Positions 6,552-13,163 of a DNA stretch of 13,185 nt are shown piece after piece (position 1 is the first letter of the stretch; every line of letters starts with the position of its first letter). The position numbers and the translations under genes were made by a program. This DNA is from Syntrophales bacterium. GTDB lineage: Bacteria > Desulfobacterota > Syntrophia > Syntrophales > UBA8958. Under the pieces are notes generated by a model. The model saw only the letters and a program-made list of their open reading frames with translations, was not told where the DNA came from and made no database searches. The stretch covers positions 1-13,185 of the forward strand of contig JALNVY010000042.1 in NCBI GenBank assembly GCA_023231165.1, written 5' to 3'.

Positions 6552-7405
6552 CTCTTGCCGATGTCCCGGTGATTAACCTGGACGCTGTAACCCTTATCGC
6601 AAAGATAGGCTGCGAGTTCATTGGCCATCGCCACAGACCGATGCCTACCTCCCGTACAACCCAGGGCGATATTAAGCCGCACCTTCCCCTCCTTTTCATA
6701 AAGAGGCAGCAGAAAAGACATCAGGGCAAAAAGCTTTTCAATAAATTTTTCGCCCTCTTCTGACGCCAGCACATACTGCCTCACCCCAGGATGATGACCA
6801 TCGTAATTCTTCAAGGATTCTACAAAGTAAGGATTTGCCAGGAAACGGACATCAAGAACAATATCTGCATCGACAGGTAACCCATAGCGGTATCCAAAAG
6901 ACGTCACATAGATCATGAGTCTCTTTTCCGTTGTTGAAGACAGGAACATCCTCTGTACGGCATCCTTCAGTTGATGCACATTATATGAAGTTGTGTCGAT
7001 AACCTTGTCTGCCATCAGTTTCAAGGAAGAAAGTTTTGCCCTTTCGATGCTGATCCCTTCCATAACCGATCCCTTCATTGCGAGGGGATGGGTTCTTCTG
7101 GTTTCACTAAAGCGGTGCAACAAGGCATCATCAAAGGAATCCAGAAACAGGATCTCGATAGTATATCCTTTGTCTTTGAGTCGTTTGAAAATGCGGGGAT
7201 ATTTTTCCAGGAAACCCTGCTCCCTCAGATCCATGACCATGGCGACTTTGGAGATCTTCTTCGCAGCTTCAGACTGGATTTCCAGAAATTTAGGCAACAG
7301 CACAATTGGTAAATTGTCCACGCAGAAAAAACCGATATCCTCTAGCGCCCGCAACGCCGTGCTCTTTCCCGAGCCGGACAATCCAGTAATGACAACTATT
7401 TGCAT
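6548..7405 (-). CDS. rapZ: RapZ-family P-loop nucleotide-binding protein
   Basis: A 285-residue RapZ (YvcJ/YhbJ) protein of normal length. The N-terminal domain has Walker A GLSGSGKST (8-16), CVDNLP (28-33) and FSETRRTHPL (99-108). The C-terminal domain has SFGYRYGLP (169-177), DVRFLANPYF (185-194), GCTGGRHRSV (249-258) and NHRDI (278-282). In enteric bacteria RapZ binds small RNAs and directs RNase E to GlmZ, so controlling glucosamine-6-phosphate synthase and thus supply for peptidoglycan and LPS; it also senses that sugar. The sRNA role in this lineage is not shown by the sequence, while nucleotide binding is likely. It starts 3 bp after the hprK stop codon, implying coupled translation, and is the last gene of the rpoN-side cluster. 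No terminator fits between it and the convergent peptidase gene. Confidence 0.96.
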   Translation of the reverse strand: MQIVVITGLSGSGKSTALRALEDIGFFCVDNLPIVLLPKFLEIQSEAAKKISKVAMVMDLREQGFLEKYPRIFKRLKDKGYTIEILFLDSFDDALLHRFSETRRTHPLAMKGSVMEGISIERAKLSSLKLMADKVIDTTSYNVHQLKDAVQRMFLSSTTEKRLMIYVTSFGYRYGLPVDADIVLDVRFLANPYFVESLKNYDGHHPGVRQYVLASEEGEKFIEKLFALMSFLLPLYEKEGKVRLNIALGCTGGRHRSVAMANELAAYLCDKGYSVQVNHRDIGKS

Positions 7406-7408
7406 AAA

Positions 7409-7900
7409 CTACGCCCTCTTTTGGCTTCTCATACACAGCCGGACGCGATTCAGGATAGCATCAACCGTCCTGGCAGTATCCGCGAGAACCGTAACATGCG
7501 CACATGGTATCTCAATCTGCATAATCTCCCGCAAGTGATCCGTAGTTAATCCTTTTTTCTGAACTTTTTCAAGTTTTTTTGTTAGCTCGATGATGATGTC
7601 CACTCTGGTCTCACCGGCAATGCGGATGGGGTGTAAAGACCGGATATCGATAATGCCTTCTGCGCGCAAATGTGCCAAGTTGCGGATTTTTTCGTGGGCC
7701 TGTCCGGAGATGGCCTGGTCCGGCAGGCAGTTCAGAACGACAATATCGTCAGCAACCCAGCTTCCCCCCCTTTTTGATATTTCAAGAGCGCAGGTCGTTT
7801 TACCGACGCCGCTGTCCCCTGCCAGGAGGATACCCGTTCCTTCCCATTGCACAAGACATGCGTGAACGGTGGCCCTTGTTTCAATTTTCTCTCTTTTCAT
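7409..7900 (-). CDS. hprK: short HPr kinase/phosphorylase-like protein (catalytic domain only)
   Basis: A 163-residue protein corresponding to the C-terminal kinase domain of HprK, which phosphorylates HPr on serine. The N-terminal domain of the usual ~310-residue enzyme is absent. Residues visible: His13 in VHACLV ahead of the P-loop, Walker A GDSGVGKT (28-35), the paired aspartates of VADDIV (49-54), and the region equivalent to the HPrK signature, HLRAEGIIDI (77-86), which departs from the canonical E-x-R-G-x-G-I-I-D at several positions. The C-terminal PGRN-type loop of canonical enzymes is not recognisable; IPCAHVTVLA (131-140) stands there. It sits between ptsN and rapZ, the usual setting for an incomplete, regulatory PTS. 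No HPr gene is in the window. The ATG has no strong Shine-Dalgarno. Family membership is solid, kinase activity less so. Confidence 0.82.
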   Translation of the reverse strand: MKREKIETRATVHACLVQWEGTGILLAGDSGVGKTTCALEISKRGGSWVADDIVVLNCLPDQAISGQAHEKIRNLAHLRAEGIIDIRSLHPIRIAGETRVDIIIELTKKLEKVQKKGLTTDHLREIMQIEIPCAHVTVLADTARTVDAILNRVRLCMRSQKRA

Positions 7901-7939
7901 GATATCAAACGAAAGCTTTGAATTTCTAACAAATACTGG

Positions 7940-8018
7940 ATTCCGGTGAAAACCGGGAAACGAAGTTTAATGTTCATAATCCATTATTTTGTTTATGGTT
8001 CCCGGCTTTCACCGGGAT
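7940..8018. repeat. inverted repeat element in the ptsN-hprK gap
   Basis: Two 20-nt arms, 7940-7959 and 7999-8018, are reverse complements at 18 of 20 positions and are separated by 39 nt. Each arm is itself a small hairpin (CCGGT...ACCGG on the left, CCCGG...CCGGG on the right). The right arm continues into GATGACGAGG and a short dyad, GACT...AGTC (8031-8044), followed by CATC, so the full element may run to about 8050. This arrangement resembles REP/MITE-type intergenic repeats common in deltaproteobacterial genomes. It takes up much of the 194-bp gap; the rest (7901-7939, 8051-8094) shows no gene. In the mRNA it could fold into a large stem between ptsN and hprK. Confidence 0.7.
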
Positions 8019-8094
8019 GACGAGGTGTGAGACTTTTTGTGAGTCCATCTGGCTTGCTAATAAGAAATATCGCAATTACTCAGGAGCCAGGTCA

Positions 8095-8556
8095 TCAACA
8101 TGTGTCATCCTTATCGATGATGATGCGGTACAGATCTTCCCTGGATGTGGCTTCAAGAAGGTTCTTGCGAAATTTTGCATCTTTGAGCATCCTCGAGAGT
8201 TTGGCAAGCATTTTCAAATGCTGGCCCGCGGCATTCTCCGGTGCTAGGAGCAGGAAGAAAAGATGCACCGGCTTTCCATCCATGGCGTTGAAATCGATTC
8301 CTTCCCGGCTTCGTCCGAAAGAAATAGCCAAGGCATCTATAATATTCAGTTTCCCATGAGGGATGGCAATGCCGTCGCCGATACCGGTGCTTCCCAATTT
8401 TTCCCTATCGAGAAGGATATTAACGGTTCCCTCAGGGTGATAGTCAGCTCGTTCGCTTAAAATGACGTTAGCCAATTCCTGAAGTACATCCCGTTTGGTT
8501 CCGGATGTCAATTGTTTAAGAATAAATTCCTTTTTCAAAACCTCAGCAATTTTCAT
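8095..8556 (-). CDS. ptsN: PTS IIA-like nitrogen regulatory protein (EIIA-Ntr)
   Basis: A 153-residue EIIA of the mannitol/fructose type acting in the nitrogen PTS rather than in sugar uptake. The phosphorylated histidine is His67 in GIAIPHGKL (62-70). The conserved core VHLFFLLLAPENAAGQHLKM follows at about 96-115 and length is typical. In proteobacteria this protein receives phosphate from NPr and controls processes such as potassium transport and stress responses by protein contact. It lies 17 bp after hpf and before hprK, the standard rpoN-cluster order, so it is probably co-transcribed with hpf. The start ATG at 8556 has only a weak AGG-type ribosome site. Confidence 0.96.
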   Translation of the reverse strand: MKIAEVLKKEFILKQLTSGTKRDVLQELANVILSERADYHPEGTVNILLDREKLGSTGIGDGIAIPHGKLNIIDALAISFGRSREGIDFNAMDGKPVHLFFLLLAPENAAGQHLKMLAKLSRMLKDAKFRKNLLEATSREDLYRIIIDKDDTC

Positions 8557-8573
8557 TTAACTTTACCTGAAGC

Positions 8574-9113
8574 TTAACTTTTGGTTTCAATAAGGACGTA
8601 GTTGCCGTCATCCCGTCGATAAATGACGGCAACATTCTCAGTAGCGGCATCACGAAATATGATGAAGAGGTTCCTGGACGCCTCCAGTTCCATGATCGCA
8701 TCGTCGTGGGACATTGGTTTCAAAATTATCTTCCTGGTTTCTACAATCCTTGTCTCGCTTGCATCCTCTACATCCGCCTCGGAAGTTTTATCAAACTGGT
8801 CGTCTCCTGTTTTAGCCCCGGCACCTTTGTGAGTGCGCATCTTCTCGCGGTGCTTCTTCAATTGACGTTCGATTTTTTCAACCGCCTCATCAATGGCCAG
8901 AGCCATCTCCTTTGCCTCTTCCCTGGCATTTACGTTCATACCGTTGTCCATAAGATTGATCTCGGCGACATTCCGGAATTTTTCAACAGACAGAACTACC
9001 CTCACCTCAACCGGGCGGTCGATGTACTTTTTCAGTTTACCAAGTTTCTCTTCAACATAATTTTTGAACCAATCTTCGCCCTCGGTATTTCTGAAGGTCA
9101 CAGAGATCTTCAT
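8574..9113 (-). CDS. hpf: long-form ribosome hibernation promoting factor
   Basis: A 179-residue long HPF (RaiA/YfiA superfamily). The N-terminal ribosome-binding domain is residues 1-95 (MKISVTFRNTEG start; basic helix ERQLKKHREKMR at 82-93). A charged linker (96-123) follows, then the C-terminal dimerisation domain (124-177) with RKIILKPMSHDDAIMELE and FIIFRDAATENVAVIYRRDDGNY-type strands. Long HPFs pair two 70S ribosomes into inactive 100S dimers through this C-terminal domain, without needing RMF; enteric HPF is a ~95-residue short form. A strong Shine-Dalgarno (GGGAGG) precedes the ATG at 9113. The 85-bp gap to rpoN has its own good promoter, so hpf can be induced apart from rpoN. Confidence 0.96.
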   Translation of the reverse strand: MKISVTFRNTEGEDWFKNYVEEKLGKLKKYIDRPVEVRVVLSVEKFRNVAEINLMDNGMNVNAREEAKEMALAIDEAVEKIERQLKKHREKMRTHKGAGAKTGDDQFDKTSEADVEDASETRIVETRKIILKPMSHDDAIMELEASRNLFIIFRDAATENVAVIYRRDDGNYVLIETKS

Positions 9114-9131
9114 AGTTTTCCTCCCAATGGA

Positions 9132-9147
9132 TTTTTACTCGTAAAAA
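9132..9147. repeat. 16-bp inverted repeat in the hpf leader
   Basis: TTTTTAC (9132-9138) and GTAAAAA (9141-9147) are exact complements around a 2-nt centre. If the promoter at 9156-9184 is right, this lies at the very 5' end of the hpf mRNA or at the DNA just past the start point. It could be a protein-binding site or a weak 5' hairpin. It is A/T-rich and may be chance. Confidence 0.45.
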
Positions 9148-9155
9148 GGTTTTGT

Positions 9156-9184
9156 GCTATAGTGACGTCACAGTTAAAAGTCAA
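9156..9184 (-). promoter_or_regulatory. candidate sigma-70 promoter of hpf with palindrome in the spacer
   Basis: On the minus strand: TTGACT (9179-9184, 5 of 6), a 17-bp spacer, TATAGC (9156-9161, 4 of 6). The start point would be near 9149, giving a leader of about 36 nt before hpf. The spacer holds a perfect 10-bp palindrome, GTGACGTCAC (9162-9171), which touches the -10 box and is well placed for an operator. The whole promoter lies between the rpoN stop and hpf. Confidence 0.6.
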
Positions 9185-9198
9185 TAACTTTTTTACAG

Positions 9199-10665
9199 TC
9201 AAAAATATTTTTTCCTTCGTGATGATGGCAGAATGTGCATCATTTCCCTATACTTAGCCACAGTACGCCGGGCAATATTGATACCCGACAACGCCAGAAG
9301 CTCGACTATTTCACTGTCGCTGAGGGGTTTTTTATGATCTTCCTCACTGATAACTTTCTTTATTTCTTCCTTGACGCTTTTGGAAGCGATATTTTCCCCT
9401 CCGTCGTTTTTTGAAATTCCGCTGCTAAAAAAATATTTCAACTCAAAAAGTCCGGCGGGGGTTTGCATATATTTGTTGGTGACAACCCTGCTGATCGTCG
9501 ATTCATGCATTTCTACATCCATAGCGATGTCTCTCAGCACCAGGGGCCTTAAATAATTGATTCCTTTATCGAAAAAATTACGCTGATAATTTACGATGCT
9601 TTCCGTGACCCTGTAGATCGTCTTCTGACGCTGCTGGATGCTCTTGATGAGCCAGGTTGCCGACTGGACCCTTTCCTTGATGTACTTCTTCCCCGTATCG
9701 GCCTCTTTGCCGCCGTCGGCACCCGCCATGATTTCCTTATAGAAATTACTGATCCTCAGCCTTGGCATACCATCGTCATTCAGGATAACCTTGTATTCAT
9801 CTCCGGATTTATAAACAAAAACATCAGGAATGATCGTCTGTACCTTCTCCTCTTGATAAATACTTCCCGGTTTCGGATCCATGTTGCTGATCACCATGAC
9901 CGCCTGTAAGACATCATCGATGGTAACCTTTAATTTTCTGGTGATCTGGGTGTAATTTTTCGTTTCCAGATCCTTGAGATGATCCCGGATGATTTTTTCC
10001 ACCAGCGGATTTGCGTCTCCCAGAAGATGCGCCTGAATCAGCAGGCATTCCGTAAGGTCCCGGGCGGCAATCCCGGGAGGATCGAAGGATTGTACCTTTT
10101 CGAGAACCGACTCCACAACATTAGTTTCAACATGCTCCTGCATGGCAATTTCTTCTACCGTAGTCTGAAGGTAACCGTTTTGATCAAGGTTACAGATAAT
10201 CTGTTCTCCCACCAGCACCTCGGCAGTACTCAATGGCAAGAACTTTAATTGCCACATGAGGTGGTCGGTCAGAGAAGGCGTTCTGGTAAGAAGATTATCC
10301 CAGGAAGCACCTTCTTCCTCCGCACGTTGATACGTAACGCCCATCGGACCATAGTCTTCCAGGTAGCTATTCCAGTCAAAATCATCCCTGCCATCCCCTT
10401 CTCCCGTGACTTCGACGGTATGATCAACGGATTTGATCTCCTCGGTCTCCAGAGTTCTCAAGGTATCGCTTTCTGACAGGCTTTCTTCGACAATCTCTTC
10501 GCTGACGGAGATTTCCTCGAGGAGGGGATTTTCCTCCATTTCCTGATTGATCATGTCTACCATCTCCAGCCTCGATAGTTGCAGGAGTTTGATAGCCTGC
10601 TGAAGCTGCGGCGTCATGATCAGTTGCTGTGAAAGTTTCAGGGTCTGTTTCAGTTCAAATGCCAT
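9199..10665 (-). CDS. rpoN: RNA polymerase sigma-54 factor
   Basis: A 488-residue sigma-54, normal length. Region I (1-50) is the glutamine/leucine-rich activator-response region (LKQTLKLSQQLIMTPQLQQAIKLL, within residues 5-28). Region II (about 51-115) is acidic. The core-binding region lies at about 120-320. A helix-turn-helix is at about 377-399 (LRDIAMDVEMHESTISRVV), and the RpoN box ARRTVAKYRE at 465-474 contacts the -24 element. It directs polymerase to -24/-12 promoters that need AAA+ enhancer-binding activators, typically for nitrogen use, motility or other conditional functions. The Shine-Dalgarno GAGGA (10676-10680) lies 9 nt before the ATG at 10665 and overlaps the lptB stop codon (12-bp gap), so rpoN is probably translated from the lpt transcript. 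I see no strong separate promoter directly upstream. Confidence 0.98.
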   Translation of the reverse strand: MAFELKQTLKLSQQLIMTPQLQQAIKLLQLSRLEMVDMINQEMEENPLLEEISVSEEIVEESLSESDTLRTLETEEIKSVDHTVEVTGEGDGRDDFDWNSYLEDYGPMGVTYQRAEEEGASWDNLLTRTPSLTDHLMWQLKFLPLSTAEVLVGEQIICNLDQNGYLQTTVEEIAMQEHVETNVVESVLEKVQSFDPPGIAARDLTECLLIQAHLLGDANPLVEKIIRDHLKDLETKNYTQITRKLKVTIDDVLQAVMVISNMDPKPGSIYQEEKVQTIIPDVFVYKSGDEYKVILNDDGMPRLRISNFYKEIMAGADGGKEADTGKKYIKERVQSATWLIKSIQQRQKTIYRVTESIVNYQRNFFDKGINYLRPLVLRDIAMDVEMHESTISRVVTNKYMQTPAGLFELKYFFSSGISKNDGGENIASKSVKEEIKKVISEEDHKKPLSDSEIVELLALSGINIARRTVAKYREMMHILPSSRRKKYF

Positions 10666-10677
10666 GAATATGAATCC

Positions 10678-11406
10678 TCAAAGACAAAAGTCTTCACCGA
10701 AATAAAATTTTTTGGCCAGCTCGCAGGAAGCAATCGTATCGGGATCTCCTTCCACCAAGACGCTCCCTTCGTTCACGATATACGCTCGATCGCACACAGA
10801 AAGGGTTTCCCGAACATTATGATCGGAAATAACCACTCCGATGCCCTTTTCTTTTAGTTTATATATGATCTTTTGAATATCTGCAACTGCAAGTGGATCG
10901 ATGCCGGCAAAAGGTTCGTCCAGAAGAATATATTTGGGCGAGGTGACAAGGGCCCTGGTAATTTCCACACGCCGCCGCTCCCCTCCGGACAGGGAATAGG
11001 CCGGGTTATCGGCAAGACTGGTCAAATCCAGTTCGCCAAGGAGTGACTCCAACCGCTCTTTTCTCTGCCTTGAATCCAGGTTCAGTGTCTCCAGAATCGC
11101 CAGTATGTTTTCGGCAACGGTCAGCTTGCGGAAAATAGATGGTTCCTGGGGCAGGTAGTTCAGCCCCCTTTTCGCCCGCAGATACATGGGATACTTACTG
11201 ATGTCTTCCCCATTGAGGAAGATGCTGCCGCCGTCGGGACGGATCAATCCGACAATCATATAAAAGGTCGTCGTCTTGCCGGCGCCGTTTGGTCCGAGGA
11301 GCCCGACCACTTCCCCGGGGAAGATGTTGAGATCGATGTTGTTGACAACCTTCCGGCCACCATAAATCTTCACAAGTTGTTTTGCTGCGAGTTGCCCCAT
11401 ATCCAT
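10678..11406 (-). CDS. lptB: LPS export ABC transporter ATPase
   Basis: A 242-residue cytoplasmic ATPase that powers LptFG extraction of LPS from the inner membrane. Visible motifs: Walker A GPNGAGKTT (38-46), Q-loop Gln87 in LPQEPSIF, ABC signature LSGGERRR (139-146), Walker B YILLDEP (159-165) with Glu164, D-loop AGIDP, and the switch His196 in SDHNVRET. The pattern LLGPNGAGKTTTFYMIVGL and LPQEPSIFRKLTV is characteristic of LptB rather than of other ABC ATPases. Two ATGs (11406 and 11400) are possible; the first is used here, 7 nt after an AGG site. It lies 8 bp after lptA. The lptF and lptG permease genes are not in the window, which is usual since they often lie elsewhere. Confidence 0.97.
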   Translation of the reverse strand: MDMGQLAAKQLVKIYGGRKVVNNIDLNIFPGEVVGLLGPNGAGKTTTFYMIVGLIRPDGGSIFLNGEDISKYPMYLRAKRGLNYLPQEPSIFRKLTVAENILAILETLNLDSRQRKERLESLLGELDLTSLADNPAYSLSGGERRRVEITRALVTSPKYILLDEPFAGIDPLAVADIQKIIYKLKEKGIGVVISDHNVRETLSVCDRAYIVNEGSVLVEGDPDTIASCELAKKFYFGEDFCL

Positions 11407-11414
11407 CGTGAAAC

Positions 11415-12059
11415 CTATTTCTTCTGTTTACTGTCTTCAGCGGGATAAATCGTCGCGGTCACACGTTTCTTTACTGGAGCTTCCACAATCCCCCTGTTTT
11501 CGTCGAGCAAAACCGTAATACGATCGCCTTTGACGATATTGGGTCCCTCACGCATCACGGCATTGCCGTTAACGATGATCTTCTGATCATCCTGATAATA
11601 AACGGCCTCATCGCCGGTTACGATCTTTTTAAGCTGGGTGATCCGCACCGGTCCCTTGGCCTCGATCCGATCAAGATCTCCCCCCTGGCCGATGCCCGCC
11701 GTTTTCGATTCCTTGCCTTCATCAGCGCTCTTCTTATAATAAACGAGCAGCTTGTCCGACCGGATTACCTTATCACCTTGCACGGCGACGGCATTTCCCG
11801 AAAATACGATCAAACGCTCATCGTTGAAAGCCTCCAGGGTATCAGAGGTAATATGTACAGGCTGTTTGGGAGCGGACTGCTTTGAAGCAGACGGCTTGGA
11901 CGCAGGCTGTTTTGGAACAGCCTGTATGGGAGCGAGCTGTGTGGGAACAGGCTGTATGGCAGCGGGCTCGGGCTCCTTCGCCACCGTCTGAAATACGCAT
12001 AGCAAAGCCATGCAGACAGCCAGTAAAATGATCCCCAATGTAGTACGATAGATTTTCAT
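11415..12059 (-). CDS. lptA: LPS transport periplasmic bridge protein LptA (OstA-like)
   Basis: A 214-residue periplasmic protein that links LptC to the outer-membrane LptD/E, forming the path for LPS. Residues 1-27 are a signal peptide with likely cleavage after TVA (25-27). Residues 32-66 are seven five-residue Pro/Ala/Ser/Lys/Gln repeats (see the repeat at 11862-11966), forming a flexible linker not normal for the family. The OstA beta-jellyroll domain is about 68-205, with HITSDTLEAFNDERLIVFSG (69-88), YQDDQKIIVNGNAVMREGPN (about 155-174) and VKGDRITVLLDENRG. An AGGA site lies 9 nt before the ATG at 12059. The gene starts 11 bp after lptC and ends 8 bp before lptB, so all three are co-transcribed. 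Confidence 0.93.
   Translation of the reverse strand: MKIYRTTLGIILLAVCMALLCVFQTVAKEPEPAAIQPVPTQLAPIQAVPKQPASKPSASKQSAPKQPVHITSDTLEAFNDERLIVFSGNAVAVQGDKVIRSDKLLVYYKKSADEGKESKTAGIGQGGDLDRIEAKGPVRITQLKKIVTGDEAVYYQDDQKIIVNGNAVMREGPNIVKGDRITVLLDENRGIVEAPVKKRVTATIYPAEDSKQKK
11862..11966 (-). repeat. seven 15-bp tandem repeats inside lptA
   Basis: Seven contiguous 15-bp units start at 11862, 11877, 11892, 11907, 11922, 11937 and 11952, each beginning with CTG or CGG on the plus strand and sharing a core near CTGTNTGGGANCAGG. On the coding strand they give the pentapeptides PAAIQ, PVPTQ, LAPIQ, AVPKQ, PASKP, SASKQ and SAPKQ (residues 32-66). Being a multiple of three, copy-number change would keep the frame. 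Confidence 0.85.
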
Positions 12060-12070
12060 CTTGGGTCTTC

Positions 12071-12622
12071 CTATTTCTTTGATTTGATCATTGCGTTCAC
12101 GTGGGACATGATCAGGACATGCCGTTTATTGATATCAATCCGCATGCCCTTTCCCTTAAGTCGCGTTGTGTCATTATCCAGCGTCACATCCGAATCGGTA
12201 GACAGTATTTTGTCCCGGTCGGAATAACGAAGAACGTCCATCGTTATCCGATCCCCCTTGTCAGAGATAATCACAACATCGCCTGTTACATCCAGGTCTT
12301 TTGTCACCGTCCAGAAACGTCCTTTTTTTCCGGTCATGGTAAATGTCCGTCCATCAGACTGGATCAATTTTGCGATTACCTGATCGAACAGCGCGAGATT
12401 CTCCTTCCGGACAAAGGTAACTGTTTTTGCTTTTATTTCCCACTTTGAGCCGTCCGCGGATACGTCCGTATAAAGAACGTCGTTTACCTGCATATCCACA
12501 TGATCCGGCAATACCTTGAGAATCTTTTTGCCAGTTTCTTTTCCTTGTTCCCAGAGGAAGAGCAATATGGCGAAAACCGCAACAAGGATCAGCGCCACGG
12601 TTACGAGGACAGGCTTTTTCAT
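12071..12622 (-). CDS. lptC: LPS export protein LptC
   Basis: A 183-residue bitopic inner-membrane protein. One N-terminal helix (about 5-24) anchors it; the rest is a periplasmic beta-jellyroll (about 40-178) with alternating strands such as VNDVLYTDVSADGSKWEI (46-63), FTMTGKKGRFW (94-104) and DNDTTRLKGKGMRID (149-163), as in the LptC/YrbK family. It passes LPS from the LptB2FG complex to LptA. The identification combines the weak but typical fold pattern with a firm position between kdsC and lptA. The start ATG at 12622 comes one base after the kdsC stop (TGA-A-ATG), so translation is probably coupled; no independent Shine-Dalgarno stands out. Confidence 0.93.
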   Translation of the reverse strand: MKKPVLVTVALILVAVFAILLFLWEQGKETGKKILKVLPDHVDMQVNDVLYTDVSADGSKWEIKAKTVTFVRKENLALFDQVIAKLIQSDGRTFTMTGKKGRFWTVTKDLDVTGDVVIISDKGDRITMDVLRYSDRDKILSTDSDVTLDNDTTRLKGKGMRIDINKRHVLIMSHVNAMIKSKK

Positions 12623-12623
12623 T

Positions 12624-13163
12624 TCAGGAGAAATACCTCTCCATCAGGCGTTCCCATTTGCCCTGCCCCTTGAGGAGCAAATCGCAGACCTCCCGGACGG
12701 CGCCCCGGCCGCCATTTCTCCTGGTCACATAGTCGGCAACCTGTTTCGCCTCATCGACGGCGTCATTGACTGCCACCGCAAGGCCAACCCTCTTCAAGAG
12801 GGGAATATCCACAATGTCGTCGCCCATATACGACACTTCCCGGGCCGTAAGTTTCCTTCTTTCCAGAACTTCTTCATACACCTGCACCTTATCCCATATT
12901 AACTGATGAACTTCCTGAATCCCCAGATCTCTGGCGCGGTGTTCAACAACCGTTGATTTCCTACCCGTTATCCAGACCACGTCGATACCGCAGCGTACCA
13001 GGACCTTCAAACCATGTCCATCCTTTACATCGAAAAATTTGCTTTCCTGGCCCAGGTCATTCATCACAATCCGGCCATCGGTCAAGACGCCGTCCACATC
13101 CAGGATAAGCAGACGAATAGGCTGGATTTTATCGATCAGGTTTGCGGGTATTTGCTTGGTCAT
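12624..13163 (-). CDS. kdsC: 3-deoxy-D-manno-octulosonate 8-phosphate phosphatase
   Basis: A 179-residue cap-less HAD phosphatase that releases Kdo from Kdo-8-phosphate, the last step before CMP-Kdo formation for the LPS inner core. The motifs are LDVDGVLTDG (21-30) with nucleophile Asp22 and acid/base Asp24, FDVKDGHGL (44-52), ITGRKS (65-70) with Thr66, Lys92 in WDKVQ, and MGDDIVDIPLL (113-123) with metal-binding Asp115/Asp116. The C-terminal GGRGAVREVCD (151-161) is the substrate tail typical of KdsC, so the related short HAD enzymes are unlikely. A GGAG site lies a few nt before the ATG at 13163. It leads the visible lpt cluster; other Kdo genes may lie just outside the window. Confidence 0.96.
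   Translation of the reverse strand: MTKQIPANLIDKIQPIRLLILDVDGVLTDGRIVMNDLGQESKFFDVKDGHGLKVLVRCGIDVVWITGRKSTVVEHRARDLGIQEVHQLIWDKVQVYEEVLERRKLTAREVSYMGDDIVDIPLLKRVGLAVAVNDAVDEAKQVADYVTRRNGGRGAVREVCDLLLKGQGKWERLMERYFS

Noticed and set aside
7940..8018. CRISPR fragment or tRNA-like structure
   Set aside because: There are only two arms, they are inverted rather than direct, and no cloverleaf or regular spacer pattern can be drawn.
11752..11991. Plus-strand frame with repeated Gly-Cys pairs, resembling a small cysteine-rich repeat protein
   Set aside because: The pattern is the antisense reading of the seven 15-bp repeats in lptA; the lptA frame has a signal peptide and domain continuing on both sides.
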